A stretch of 64,000 nucleotides of DNA from Ascaris suum (GCA_013433145.1 CM024174.1:12777484-12841483), one strand, 5' to 3'. Shown: positions 21,694 through 37,607, numbered from the stretch's first letter. Program-made: numbers and translations. The notes: generated from the sequence alone by a model not told the origin.

Positions 21694-24110
21694 TTAGGCT
21701 TAGGCTTAGGCTTAGGCTTAAACTTGGCCTTAAGCTTAGGCCTAAACTTGGCCTTAACCTTAAGGTTGGCCTTAGGGCTTACTTGGCCTTAAAACTTGGC
21801 CTTAAGCTTGGCCTTAAGCTTAGGCTTAAACTTGGCCTTAACCTTAGCTTAGGCCTTAAACTTGGCCTTAAGCTTAGGCCTAAACTTGGCCTTAACCTTA
21901 GGCTTTAGCTTAAACTTGGCCTTAAGCTTAGGGCCTTAAGCTTAGGCTTGGCCTTAACCTTAGGCTTGGCCTTAGGGCTTAAACTTGGCCTTAACCTTAG
22001 GCTTGGCCTTAGGCTTAAACTTGGCCTTAAGCTTAGGCCTAAACTTGGCCTTAACCTTAGGCCTTAAGCTTAGGCCTAAACTTGGCCTTAACCTTAGGCT
22101 TGGCCTAGGCTTAGGCTTAAACTTGGCCTTAAGCTTAGGCCTAAACTTGGCCTTAACCTTAGGCTTGGCCTAAACTTGGCCTTAAGCTTAGGCCTAAACT
22201 TGGCCTTTAAAACTTGGCCTTAAGGCTTTAGGCCTTAAACTTGGCCTTAGGCTTAGGCCTTAAACTTGGCCTTAAGCTTAGGCCTAAACTTGGCCTTAAC
22301 CTTAAACTTGGCCTTAAGCTTAGGCTTGGCCTTAACCTTAGGCTTGGCCTTAGGCTTAGGCTTAAACTTGGCCTTAAGCTTAGGCCTAAACTTGGGCCTT
22401 AACCTTAGGCTTGGCCTTAGGCTTAGGCTTAAACTTGGCCTTAAGCTTAGGCCTAAACTTGGCCTTAACCTTAGGTTGGCCTTAGGCTTAGGCTTAAACT
22501 TGGCCTTAAGCTTAGGCCTAAACTTGGCCTTAACCTTAAGCTTGGCCTTAGGCTTAGGCCTAAACTTGGCCTTAAGCTTAGGCCTAAACTTGGCCTTAAG
22601 CCTTAGGCTTAGGCTTAAACTTGGCCTTAACCTTAGGCCTAAACTTGGCCTTAGCTTAGGCTTAGGCTTAGGCTTAAACTTGGCCTTAAGGGCCTTAACT
22701 TAGGCCTTAACTTACTTGGCCTTAAGCTTAGGCCTAAACTTGGCCTTAAGGCTTAGGCTTAGGCTTAAACTTGGCCTTAAGCTTAGGCCTTAAAGGCTTG
22801 GCCTTAGGCTTAGCTTGGCCTTAGCTTAGGCTTTGGCCTTAGGCTTAGGCTTAACTTAAACTTGGCCTTAAGCTTAGGCCTAAACTTGGCCTTAACCTTA
22901 GGCTTAGGCTTAAACTTGGCCTTAAGCTTAGGCTTAAACTTGGCCTTAACCTTAGGCTTGGCCTTAGGCTTAGGCCTAAACTTGGCCTTAAGCTTAGTTA
23001 AGGGCTTGGCCTTAGGCTTAGGCTTAAACTTTAAGCTTAGGCTTTGGCCTTAACTTAGGCTTAGGCTTGGCCTTAGGCTTAGGCTTAGGCTTAGGCTTAA
23101 ACTTGGCCTTAACCTTAGGCCTTAGGCTTAACTTGGCCTTAAGCTTAGGGCTTAGGCTTAGGCTTAAACTTGGCCTTAAGCTTAGGCTTAGGCTTAGGCT
23201 TAAACTTGGCCTTAACCTTAGGCTTGGCTTAGGCTTAGGCTAAACTTGGCCTTAAGCTTAGGCCTTAGGCTTAGGCTTAAACTTGGCCTTAACCTTAGGC
23301 TAAACTTGGCCTTAAGGCTTGGCCTTAGGCTTAGGCTTAAACTTGGCCTTAACCTTAGGCTTGGCCTTAGGCTTAGGCTTAAACTTGGCCTTAAGCTTAG
23401 GCCTAAACTTGGCCTTAACCTTAGGCTTGGCCTTAGGCTTAAACTTGGCCTTAAGCTTAGGCCTAAACTTGGCCTTAAGGCCTTAAGCTTAGGCTTAGGC
23501 TTAGGCTTAAACTTGGCCTTAAGCTTAGCTTAGGCTTAAACTTGGCCTTAAGCTTAGGCTTAAACTTGGCCTTAACCTTAGGCTTGGCCTTAGGCTTAGG
23601 CCTAAACTTGGCCTTATTCTTAGTCTTCAGCTTAGCCTTAAGCTTAGGCTTGGCCTTAGGCTTAGGCTTAAACTTGGCCTTAAGCTTGGGCCTAAACTTG
23701 GCCTTATTCTTTGTCTTAAGCTTAGCCTTAAGCTTAGGCTTGGCCTTAGGCTTAGGCTTACACTTGGCCTTAAGCTTAGGCTTTAAACTTTGGCTTTAGC
23801 TTCTTACACTTGGCTCTTAGGCTTAACTTGGGCTCAAACTTTAGGCTTTGGGTTAAACCTGGCCTTAGCTTAGGCTTGTTCTTACGCTTAGGCTTAGGCT
23901 AGGCTTAATCATGGCCTTAAACTGAGGCTTAGCCTTTTGCTTAGGCTTAAACCTGGCCTTAAGCTTAAGCTTAACTTGGCATTAGGCTTTGGGTTAAACC
24001 AGGCCTCAAACTGAGGCTTGGCCTCAGGCTTAGGCTTAGATTTGATCTCGGTGTCAGGCTTGGCCTTAGGCCCAGGGTTAGGCTTGGCCCTAGGTTTAGG
24101 CTTAGTGCGA
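21694..24110. repeat. TTAGGC-derived interstitial telomere-like array
   Basis: About 2.4 kb is built almost wholly of hexamers of the form TTRRNC: TTAGGC, TTGGCC, TTAAAC, TTAAGC and TTAACC. TTAGGC is the nematode telomere unit. A higher-order unit of eleven hexamers (66 bp) recurs, seen in translation as a 22-residue Leu/Ala/Gly/Asn period. Long open frames here (for example 22266-22703) are by-products of the 6-bp periodicity. Order and purity decline toward the right end. Confidence 0.93.
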
Positions 24111-24249
24111 CGAATCACAGGATACGTAGCGAAGGCAAAATCTTGTAGGTGCGTTAGCAAACCGTATGCAACGGCTGGCAGGATATATTCTCCTTCTGAA
24201 TGCAGTCGTTAGAACAACACTGACAGCGTTGAACGAGAAACTATTCATG

Positions 24250-24455
24250 TAAGGTTAGCCTAGGCTTTTCCCGTTTGCTTAAGCTTAGGTCGTATTCTTA
24301 GGTCTTGTGCTTAGGCCTGGGGTTGGGCATAGGCTTAGGCTTAGGGTTGTGTAGGCTTAGACTGAGTGCTTAGGTTTAGGCTTAGTAGGCCGAGGCTTGG
24401 GGATTAGGCTGAGGCCGAGTTGGGGCTTAGTTCTTAGGCTTAGGGGCGGTTAAGC
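24250..24455. repeat. Degenerate TTAGGC-rich flank
   Basis: After about 140 bp of unique sequence the TTAGGC pattern resumes in a G-rich, imperfect form (TTAGGCCTGGGG, TTAGGCTTAGGG and similar). It is probably an older edge of the array. Confidence 0.75.
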
Positions 24456-24691
24456 TGAATTTTCATTCAATATACCTTTACATGGACTTCGCCAAAGAAG
24501 ACAAAACAAGCAAGTCTGCCTGAACGAACTGAATGAGAAATACAACAACAGGATGTGCGGAGAACTTTCTAACAAACACAATGTGTTCATTGCTGAGTGA
24601 ACATAAGAAGCTCACAGCATTAAAAGGAAGCATTGGGGCGCTTAGAGCTTTCATCACTTGATGCTCCAATGAAATATTTGAAAAAATGAAC

Positions 24692-25126
24692 TTGCTGAAT
24701 TGCAGACATCGCTTCCGAGCATCGAATCTCGTCGCAGTGAGCTGCCGAAAAAAATTCACCTTTTTTCAAATTTTTTAAGGAAATTCTTTGAAGAACCCAT
24801 AGTTGCTGCTTGCTAAGGCAAACTGTTTCCACTAATGCCTGTAGTGTTTTCGCCCTCCTAGATTATGAGAGCGTCGAGTGATTGAGGTTTTATATGAGAT
24901 TAAAGACATATTTACGAACAAAGGTAGTAGAAGAATGCTCAGTGAGATATAAAACATGATGAATTTTTAATTCTTTAAATCTCTGAAGTTTGATGGATAA
25001 TTTGATCCACTCTGAAGGAGGAGGAATATAATATGATGACAAATAGTGCCAGACGATAAATTTAAATTGGTAAATGAAAAAAATTTAATTAATATCGGCA
25101 GCAGTTACTATATCACTTAGAGGAAA
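24692..25126. repeat. 435-bp duplicated segment, copy 1
   Basis: This matches 38305-38739 in direct orientation at equal length. Two differences were found by eye (C/G near 24827 and T/C near 24979), so about 99.5% identity. Weaker similarity extends some 14 bp further left. No ORF or terminal repeat identifies its class. It lies right of the telomere-like array. Confidence 0.9.
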
Positions 25127-25500
25127 CAAATGTGTAAAGTATCCCAGTTTGCTCAATGATGGTCAATTACGCATGAGTTTTACCTTAACGAACAAGTCTC
25201 AATTTTAAATGCCAAGCTAACTGCGTCGTTTCCTACAAGCTGAACTTTTAAGCAGCTTTCTTTTTGAATATTTTCACATGTTCCATCAGTGTAGAAGAAT
25301 CCAAGACTTTGACTGTATTAGAGTTGTCCACATATTTGTGCCGGTTTCAAAGAAAAAAAAAGATGAGACCGAATCGTCGATTTTCATTGCCTAACCAACG
25401 CAAAGCAGCAAACAACTTCTCAGCATACCACTGAAACGCGAAATGCATGGAAACCAGGCACCTGCAACGCAAAGCAAACTTTTTTGATCGATACAATTTG

Positions 25501-25785
<285 letters not shown>

Positions 25786-25818
25786 GCGAACGAGAATGGG
25801 CCAAGTACGTATGCAGAC

Positions 25819-27225
25819 TCTTCCACATATAACATATACTTTTTTTGATTAACGCCCCAATACTCCTACCATAAGGATTTGGAAAAGCAAAACAACGTCA
25901 ACCCTTCGCAACTCCTCTTCAGAAAAATCCGGCACAGACCAATGATGTACATGTGCATGCGCGTTTCCAAATATATAAATGAATAAACAAATAAACATAC
26001 ACATAAATGTAAATGGGTGAATAAATAAATTAAGGTCATGAATAGAAATAATAGAGAACGAGGCAGAAGCGCTTCTTGTGCACCTTTACTATAGATCAGC
26101 TAAGATGATGCATTCAAAATACTAAAATCGACGCTTTCTATGGCATAGAGGGGCACGAAGTGTGTTGGTTTATCATTTATCATTCACGCTCAGTGCTAAC
26201 AGCGAGAAATTTCACTGATTCCTACAATCTCTCACAAATGGAGTACTAACGAAATAACGAAAAAAAAATCGATAAAACGCACTACAACAGTGGTCAGAGA
26301 TGGCAAAATCTTATAAATGACGCTGGCAGAACTTGCCTGTTTTCTTGTGCAGAATAAATCACCGCTGCACCTCTTTTTTGCTTATTCGTAAACAGCAAAT
26401 AAAAGCCTAACGCATGAAGGAGTTTAAGTTTCGCTATTAAGAAGCATATTAAAATGAGCAATTTCAATATTTAAAAAAATATCGAAAAACTTCCCTGAGA
26501 AGTCCAGTATCAGCCCAGTAATTCACTTTAACATTTTATGCAATATGAAGGAAACAAGAAGAAGAGAAAGTAGATAAGAAGGCAGCAATAAGCAAAGAGG
26601 AATGCAAGTGCGATCTTTCGGGATCAGGACGAATAAATATACCTCATAAACTACTGCCCCACGCGCTTAAGCAATCCCTTATTCGGACGCCTTAATCCAA
26701 CGAGTGGTACACTGCAACGCCTCCCAGCACTCTATGAATTCATATCAATTTTTGAAAATTTCAAACACGAGGAAAAACAGTGATAAATTTCAAGTTAGTG
26801 GGATAGCGTTCAACCCAGTTTCTTTATGCCTTTACAGATGCTCATTTGTAAAGACCGTGTACACAGTTGTATGTATGTACACGTTCATTTATTTTTGCAT
26901 CTGTGTGGCTGTCTGCTAATTTGCTATCCCAAATTATCTCACCTTACCTCTTCATACAAACTGCACCTCACAAAGTGTAAAGTGCGTGTCAGGGCCTTAT
27001 AAAATCTGTATCTTTTAATATTGAAAACAGCATCTGCCCAGGTAATTCACGCTTATGACCACTACAGGTCACTAGAATAGTGACCTATGTTGGTACCTAA
27101 GCCTGTTGACCTTTTTTGCGCGACGTCTATTTCATGAAATATGATCGCTAAAAAGACTTCGATGTATTAAGTATGCGAACATGCAACAGCAAGTAGCGAC
27201 TAAGTACATGAATTAAAAGTTCAAC
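25819..27225. other. No gene recognised
   Basis: AT-rich sequence with AAAT/AAAC tetranucleotide stretches near 25970-26035. No supported exon. Confidence 0.5.
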
Positions 27226-27431
27226 TCAAACATCTGATAACTCTGACCACAATGCGGTGACCTGCACGACGGGCAGCATTACGGTTATCTGGTAGCGGTA
27301 TCCGCCAGTTTTCGTCGAAAAATGCCACACACTCAGCCAACAAACCCCATCGTCCGGTTTGCGATCAAGGTATTCATGCAGTTTCTGCCCCGGAAGCTGT
27401 TGCACTTTTTCGATGGTATCAACGATTCGGC
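27226..27431 (-). CDS. Terminal exon of unrecognised conserved-looking protein
   Basis: A minus exon of 206 nt (2 nt, then 68 codons with the TGA) follows a GTTGAGTATTTCAG acceptor. It reads RIVDTIEKVQQLPGQKLHEY, LDRKPDDGVCWLSVWHFS, TKTGGYRYQITVMLPVVQ and a short end. The balanced composition, the only open frame and the strong acceptor make it a convincing exon. It could instead be spliced at CAG/GTCACC (ends 27247), but reading on gives a stop 11 codons later. The G left by the 28527-28605 exon completes its first codon to Gly. I cannot name the family. Confidence 0.65.
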
Positions 27432-28526
27432 CTGAAATACTCAACGATCTACTCCACTAAAAACTGGACGCAAAGTTGAGAAATGAGAAAAGAGGAAGAA
27501 TATTAAAATAAGATTCTCCAATTAGGCACAACATTTTCTTCGAATAAGTTTTGGCATCTGATAAAAGACTCCATTCTTACGTACCCCAGACAATGCATTA
27601 CAGCTTCGCAATGCACTCTCAACGTAAGTATATCCTAAATCGCAGAATACGCCATGGGAAAAATATCACGACCTGAATTTCAAAAATACGCTAGCGAAGA
27701 ATGCCCCACTCCAAACGCTCGAAAGAAACTCTTTCATCCCATTTTTCGGTGCACAGCGCCCCAGTGCTCATTCTGCTAGCTGGACAAGAATCTACGCAGT
27801 AAATTTAGCAACGTTAGGTCACAGACGACAGTAATTTCTCTGTTTCCTCATACGTCTTCCCTCTTTTTCTGACCTCATACCCTCCCCTCGCCCTCACAGA
27901 ACCGAAATGTTTTCCGCGAACCGCGTTCTCTGCACACATCTGGGAAATGATGCATGTGTGCGCACACAGTGCGTCTGCTCGTTCTTTTGTTTTCGCGTTT
28001 GATTTCGGCATGGCAGCTTTCGCTTCCTGCTTTTCTCTCCAAAACGCATCATTTTATAAGTTAAATGAAAGTAAACTTTAATTTTATTTAGTTCCAATGT
28101 ACCTCAACAATAAGAAGTAACTTGCATATTCGTGGGAAGCAGCACTAACAGCATAATAATTCCTACTTTTTGGGGTTTGCTGAAGGACACAATGTTCTAT
28201 AATTTTCCCTAAGTTCCCATGTCAGTGTTTTCACTATCTATAACGTCACTGGTTATATGATAAACTTAATAAGTTGCAACAACGGTGATAAGTTGTAAAG
28301 ATTTTCCGCACTAATATCATGACACGCATTATAATTCCTCAGTTATTGATTTGAGCAAAAACAGTGCTATAGCATAACGATATTTATTAGTCTTCATCAG
28401 GTTGCGAATGGAAGTGACGAAAAATAAGATGCAAAGAACGAACATAAAAATGTGTTACGGCTTGATGGCATTTATTATGCTCCGGTTGGCAATAAACGCG
28501 CTGTGAAAGGAAATGTTATAAGAAAC

Positions 28527-28605
28527 CTTCATCGTCAGCATATTCGACACTGAAAGTGCTGCACTGATCCAACGTTCCATCCAACCCCATCGATGGGTAG
28601 CGACC
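28527..28605 (-). CDS. Probable exon of the same minus-strand protein
   Basis: A 79-nt exon follows TTATTTAATAATTGCAG and ends GAAG/GTTTCT. In the chosen frame it encodes GRYPSMGLDGTLDQCSTF then SVEYADDE and leaves phase 1, which fits the 27226-27431 exon. A second frame is also open (VATHRWGWMERW...), so the frame choice rests on the downstream phase match. Other exons may lie between the two. Confidence 0.45.
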
Positions 28606-31600
28606 CTGCAATTATTAAATAAAGCAAGATATTTTAGTAGGCAGATTTGTTCCAGAGCCAGGAAAGGTTCACCTAAGACCAATGAAACAATGGAATACTA
28701 GCAGATATGGCCACAATTTGCAAGAATTGAAAATTCGAGGCTTCAATAAGAAAATTTGGTCAGACCATTCTGATGCCCATATATTGGAGGTGACATGGGA
28801 GCATCAGAATGTTCCCATGAAATTTTTTTCTATGCCAGAAAACTTTCAAGGACATCACTAGTGCATGTTCAAATATACATCTGGACAGATGGTTCCAGTC
28901 AGTGCTCTTGTCAAGGAAATTGCAAGGAGGAAAAGCGAACAAAAAGCGAAAAGCCATTTTTGAATCATGAAATAAGGTATGTCGTTTGATGCTAGGTTGC
29001 CACTAACCGGCAAACAAGGTAAACCTTCACTGCCTCCTCACCCAATCTGTAACCTCTAGGACAGTTCTCGTGTCACGTTTGTTTTCTTTTTGCCACTGAC
29101 TGGCTTAAGACCACATTAGGAAAGCGTGTATAGCGAACAGGAGCAAATTCACCCTCAATTAGCTAAAATGCTTGCCTAAGCTAAAGTCGACTAATCATTT
29201 AACACTCAGATCGCGTAGTCTCAACTTATCCTGTTCACCTAGATAACGGGACTTTGTGAAGTGGATTAGGCGCGCCCATCAGACCTATTTGCATTTTTGG
29301 AGTTATAATTGTGAAAAAGTTGTCTCCACTTTCATAAGGGACCACTTTCAAAACTTCAGATTTTAGTTGTTTAAAAATTCCGCTGGTTTTCCTGTAGTCG
29401 GAATTTCAGCATAATCAATCGCCCAGTTCTGACTGCCCCGAATGTGCATAAGCACAAAAGGCCTGCCCCACGCCCCCTTTGTGATTATCCTACACTTTGT
29501 GCCCATATGTCAGTGACAAAGTCACGACGTTTCGAGATCATATGACATCATCAGGTCGCAAATGCGGGTCGAGGACAGTCTGATGAAGGAGAAGGGGTAT
29601 TGGGAAGATATGCGAAAGTGAGAAAGGGAAGGGGAGAGCCGAGAAAGATAAAGGAAGCAGGAACGAAAGCAGCGGTATGGAAGTAGGAGAGCCTACTGCA
29701 GATGGGAGCCCAGTAAGAACCAATCCTCGTGTGCACCGGCTTGTGATCTCCCATATCCCCTCCTCTCGCCTCCCTCCTGTGATTTTTACCTACTTCGATC
29801 CTTTCCCTTCCCTTTCTCATCTCTACGCATTCGTTTTATACCCGACTCGCAACTGTCGTAGGATAGGGCCGTATGACGACGGAAAGTTTTAACTTGGTCA
29901 CAACTGACATGATATACTAAGCCTCTCCCCACTCGTGCGTCCTTTATCAATTTTTGAATATTAATTCCACCTGGGCAAAGTACTTGATAGTGGCAGGTGC
30001 TACTTCATTTTGTTCTTTACGCGTCAATTACCACCTGCAATAATAAGTGTTTCCGTTCGCATGCAAGTCTTTTACCCTACAGAAGAACTTCAGAAATTTC
30101 GACCTCGACTCAGAAAAGAAAATTCCCACCAATCTCTGCAATTCCCACGCGAGAATTTTGAGTACCCGTTGGCTAACAATCTCCCTTTATTATGGGTTCC
30201 GCAAAACTTTTGAGGAAAGGGTGAGTACAAAGGCTCATAAACAGATTTGGCTGCATATATAAAAAGAGAACTATGAGTGAGGATAAACCATAATAAGCTT
30301 AAAGCGAAGATTTGGATTGAAATAGATATGAAGTCTACGACATTCCTGAGAAGGCCTAATAGGTCATTCCATCATCTCAATGAGACATCACTTTAGATCC
30401 AAGGCAATCAAAGTGCTGATCTGGTTATTGCTTCCGAAAATACCTAACTGAAATTTTTAAATTCTTAAATCTCGGATTTCGACAAGGATGCTCAAAGAAA
30501 AACCCTTTGGGTACGGAATTTTTGGGCCTTCTTATACAAATCCTCTAAGTACTTTACAGCTGCATTTCTTGATAATTGTATGGGAACAGGAGAAAGCTTC
30601 TTCAAACAAACTAAGAGCCGGAAACATGACGTTTTAGAAGCCGGCTAGCGCAGTGAGTGTTGATGAAACTCTTTTCCGACGGCGAGCTTCTTTGAAAATT
30701 GAAATCTCAATGGGCGAAAGATTGCTTTATTTATTGACGAACCTCTCGAAGCTTTTCATACACCACCCAGATTTTTGTAGGTGATCCATATGAACCATAA
30801 CCGTTTTTTCTCGTAGACCACATTTACCATATGGAACAATCTATTACGCTTTCTCAGGATCGGTTGTTGGATCGTGCATTTGTCACTTCAGTGCTTGGCA
30901 GGTATAATACTATGGGGTATAGCAGACGGTTCGGTGAGGAGCAGTGCACCAAAGTACGTCGGCCATTGCTGAGCGCTTAAGTAATAATGCCGTTCCAGTC
31001 ACAAATCGACTCGAAGCCTCCCTCTCCTCCCACCCCCCTCTGAAGCTGAAGGGTAGGCATAAGTGCCGCAGATATCGAAAAATATTTGAAAAAAAACCGG
31101 AAACATGAGTGAAATTTATCGCAAGAGCTACGGCCGTCCTATGGAAAACGTCGCAAATATTCTATTGCTGCGGGCAAAACTGCCTCAGCAGAATCCTCGA
31201 TTCGCTTCACTAAACTATACTTGAAAATTTCCGAAGCATTTCATTGACCTCAATTAGAAAATAAAAAGATTAGTGGATATCTAAATAATCTACTGCAGGG
31301 GTCAGCAAGCATAAAATTAACGCCGTAAAAATGAAGCTGAAGTAGACAGCTAGGTGAACAGGTGAAACGCTTTCAAGCTTAGAGGTGGCCATAATGCACA
31401 TTGCGATATTTTTGCTGCATTTCAAAATCTAATGCACCCTAACTGCTTTATTAATATACAGCCATCACTACTTGTCTGCTTTAGAATGCTCACATTTTCT
31501 GCACGACAATTTGTTTAAAATGTAATATGAATATAAATAAATATATAAACAAAATAAAATTAAATGAATAAATAAATAAATAAATAAACTAAACAAATAA

Positions 31601-31615
31601 ATAAATAAATACATA

Positions 31616-31699
<84 letters not shown>

Positions 31700-32135
31700 A
31701 TGCAGAATATGTATAGAGTTTTTCCTACTTCAAACAATCTGCAATTTTCGAATTTGCCCCGTCGTGGTGAAAGACTGTGTCAGATGCTAATGTATCGTAT
31801 ACATTACACCTATCAAATTCCATGCCTCTCACTTTAATGGTTGCAGCATGAGATTGATGAACAGAAAGAAGCACAAACATATACATACGCATAACACACA
31901 TGTGCACACCACATACACATGGGCGCACGCACATTCATGTATATACACATATAACCGCGGCCATGAAAGAAATACCTACGCATAGAAGCACGCAAACACG
32001 TACACACATGCACCTGCGGATATGATTGGTGTTGCTATGATACGCATAGTAAATGCACAAAAGAACATTCACAGTATTTAATAAGAAGATGACCTGAAAA
32101 AGACAGAAAGTTTCATAGACGAGAGCAAAACTTAC
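28606..32135 (-). other. Probable intronic stretch of the minus-strand gene
   Basis: Two weak exon candidates were seen on the minus strand. About 28774-28826 reads KKISWEHSDAPMSPP, with a poor donor. About 31731-31832 reads VRGMEFDRCNVYD then TVFHHDGANSKIADC, with no matching acceptor phase. A GC-richer block at 29520-29880 has alternating purine and pyrimidine tracts and a TCATATGACATCATCAGG motif, possibly retroelement debris. Nothing else is supported. Confidence 0.35.
31523..31697. repeat. AAAT-type repeats followed by (TA)n
   Basis: AAATAAATA-type tetranucleotides run from 31523 to 31618 and lead directly into a TA run at 31619-31697. Confidence 0.9.
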
Positions 32136-32260
32136 GGAGGAACCTGAAGAAGGTATGAAACGAGGAGGTGAAATTCTTCGAAAGTGCGCTGAGACCGCTG
32201 TCGGGAAAGACGAGAGCCGGATAGCCATCCATTCTTCATGCGCCTTAAATTGATTCATTT
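32136..32260 (-). CDS. Candidate first coding exon (minus strand)
   Basis: Bounded by CACCTTTTTCCTATTCAG and a TCC/GTAAGTTT donor, both strong. Only one frame is open, and it begins with ATG two bases after the acceptor: MNQFKAHEEWMAIRLSSF, then PTAVSAHFRRISPPRF and IPSSGSS. An ATG right behind an acceptor is typical of nematode spliced-leader sites, so this may be the 5' exon of the gene ending at 27226. That link is inferred from strand and distance only. Confidence 0.5.
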
Positions 32261-33621
32261 CTGAATAGGAAAAAGGTGAGTGCACGACCCACACTTTTTG
32301 CCTAATTCGTATTTTATTTCGAAGGTGGAGGTGCGTTCAACCCGAATGCAAGTTATTTCATCCTCATGCCCTCAAGAAGCTGTTCTTCGAAAGAACAGTG
32401 ACTCTCATTCAACTAGAATCACTGTTCTTCCTCTCAATGCATCAGTCGCATTCATAAACATATATTGGCAGCAGCTGCTAAATACTTCCAGCGAAGGTGT
32501 GAGAAAACGTTTCTCGAGATCAGATCTGACGATAAACAGTTTTTCAGTAAACCTTGACTTCACATTTTTAAATCACATATCGCCGCTGTCGTCATATAAG
32601 CGAAGACCAACGTGTTTAAATTCTTGGCTAAAATATTAACATTGAAAATCGTTGTCGATGTGCCTAATTAAAAAAGTTGTTATAGTGACATTTTTTGGCA
32701 AGAATTGTGAATAGTTGTGGCGAGAATGAAGAGCTCAAGGAATAGTTTCCGTCTTCACTTTTTTCTCTTTGATAAGTGTTGCATCAAATTCCGTCGTATA
32801 GAAAGAAAGTGATGGGATGTTGAATATGCGCAAAACTTGAGAGACGACAATTTCCCCATTCCCGAATAAAAGCAAAACTGCTTGATGTCGCTAAAGTTAT
32901 AAAATAGCAACTTTTGAAAGTCTGAGTGTAAGATTATGTGAAAAATTTCCTTCACTTTTTTCTCCTTTTCTTCTCATAAAGTCCTACCGTGTTATTACTA
33001 ATCACACCCCCCCCCCCCCCCTCCACCTCCGCCCATCTTCAATTCTCAACTAATCAGCACTCTCAGCTCAGACCAATGATTCCAATGCCCACTTAATTAT
33101 CTCAGAAAGCACACAGAAATTATTGCTGAATTCATTTTCATTAAAGCGAAACAAAGAATAATTCCTTTAATTTATCCCAAATAAATCATTCACTAATTAT
33201 GAATATGATTTTTGTACTTTTATTTCAAGCCGTTTAGCGCTAATTTGTGAGAACCAGGGATCCAAAACATGCATAAGATAAGAGGAATAAAAAATCGCGA
33301 AAAATGAAGAAAACGAAGAAGGAGAGTGACAAAAAGAGGCGAAGGGCAAAATATATATGAAGAGAACAAGACAGAAAAGAAAAAATGAAAAACATTCGCG
33401 GAAAAGCGGCAGAGAACAGTGATCGCTTCTAGAGATATAAAAGACGGTCGATTTCCGTGTACGCAGGGAGAATCATGAGACGCAAAAGTTTTCAAGACGA
33501 AAGGAGACAGAGAAAAAAGGAGAAAGCGAGATATTAACATAAAATGTGAAGATTACATAATTAAAGCCATACGCGAGGAAAAGCTCCTGTACAGAGGGGA
33601 TAAGGTATTGAAAAGGAGCAA
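32261..33621. other. No firm gene
   Basis: A + frame at 32280-32639 (119 codons, Ser/Arg/Asn-rich) is within chance length for this base composition and has no domain. A poly-C tract lies at 33006-33022. The segment 33270-33540 is purine-rich on the + strand. Confidence 0.4.
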
Positions 33622-35933
<2,312 letters not shown>

Positions 35934-35981
35934 GGAATTTTCGAATTGCTTATATCATCGTTTGATTTAAATCCGGATCTA

Positions 35982-36098
35982 TCGAAACAACATAACCACA
36001 TATCACAGGATGATGTGCTGGAAGGTACTATGTTTCAATGCATTATCCTTGATATGTTCCAGTGATATATATCTTGTGATATATGTTCGAATACATTG

Positions 36099-36160
<62 letters not shown>

Positions 36161-37607
36161 TAGTGGAAAGTTGCAATGGCAGTTTGTTATGGGAGTTTTT
36201 TAATAGCCGGAATGATCCACAAGGAGCGCTCTCTTAAAAAAACGATGTCAGCGAGAATGAATGCGCATCCCAAGTAGTGATACACAATGGTGCGTAGGTC
36301 AGCACCACAAATCTGAGTGCAATCCGCTCATAGTATTAGCAACACCAACGGATATAGCGGATACGCGTGGCAGTAAGCAACAGCATTCAACTGATGCACA
36401 CGTCTTTTAACGGTATCGCACCCGCGGCTTGTTCATTATGTAACGCGTCAGCACGCCCATTATCAAGATTCTGTTTCGCATGGTGCAGTGCGCCGTGTTT
36501 TCGCATGGTGCAGTGCGCCGTGGCTTTCTTCTAGATGGCACATGCGACGACTTCATTCGCATCTAATTGCCACCATTTTTCCCTTCCTGTGTTACTTTAG
36601 AGTTATGAATAAACGATCCATTTCAAAAAACACCCGTACATTCATTATTATGATATAACGAAAGAACCACGCCATCTGCCTGAGTGCATCGTCCAATTAA
36701 GAACTGGCTATGCTATTATCAGCTTTTCGCATGCGATCTGAGCTTAACTTAGTCAGCACCTTTGAAGCGAAATTAAATATTCACATGTCATGCCATTACA
36801 TGAATGCTGAGTGTTTTCACGACACCTCAAAGGAGACCCAGAGGTGCGAAATCTAATGGACGCGGTCTTGACCGAAGTTGGTTCAAAAAATTGCGTTCAG
36901 ACTGATCCATGATTTTTTTTTAGGTGAATGCGAGCCCTGAAGTCAATACCGAAACATATCTGGAAATCCGTCATGAGTGTACATGAAAATATTTCTAAGA
37001 AAACAATCATTATGCTTGAAAAGAGATTCCAAAGACGAGCATTTCGGAAAACTACGGCGAACAAGCATCTCCTTTTGCTGTTGTTCAACTGTGGCCTAAA
37101 TGCTGCATATCCCAAAAGGAAATTCCGCTAAGCGCTTTACGATTTCTCTGCTAGATGACGATCCATTCGGTAGATTTCAATTGAATAATCCATTACAGAA
37201 TAAAGGCAGAAAATAATAACAGCTACCTGATTTTTGGTGTATTTGCTCTATGGGTCAAAACTTATATGTAAAACGCGGTTGAAAGAAAAAAGAAAAGTGG
37301 TATCGATTGAACTTGGTGTAAAAGTGAAAGTAGTGTTTGAACCGGTCGCTTAATCATCACAACCAATCAGTCTTTTTTTTCTAAATTTTTGAAACCACTT
37401 CCGAATGAACGTCGTCTTACTATCACTGTAGGAAATACATGTTGAACGGACGCTTATTTGCAACTACAACGGCGAGTTAACAAGACAAATGATCATGACG
37501 GTGTAACGGAAATGGGCACAAGTAAATGCATACAGTCCATAGGAAGTTCAACGAGTAAAAAAATAAAGAAGGAGAATCACAGAGAATGCAAATTGCGGGG
37601 AAACTGG

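Noticed and set aside
22266..23533. Long Leu/Gly/Ala/Asn ORFs in the TTAGGC-like array
   Set aside because: The frames follow from 6-bp periodicity without stop codons. Similar frames recur with every unit, so there is no sign of a coding gene.
28508..28605. 26-nt intron at 28501-28526 joining to an ARLLPTGA end
   Set aside because: The implied intron is too short. The phase match to the 27226-27431 exon is a better solution.
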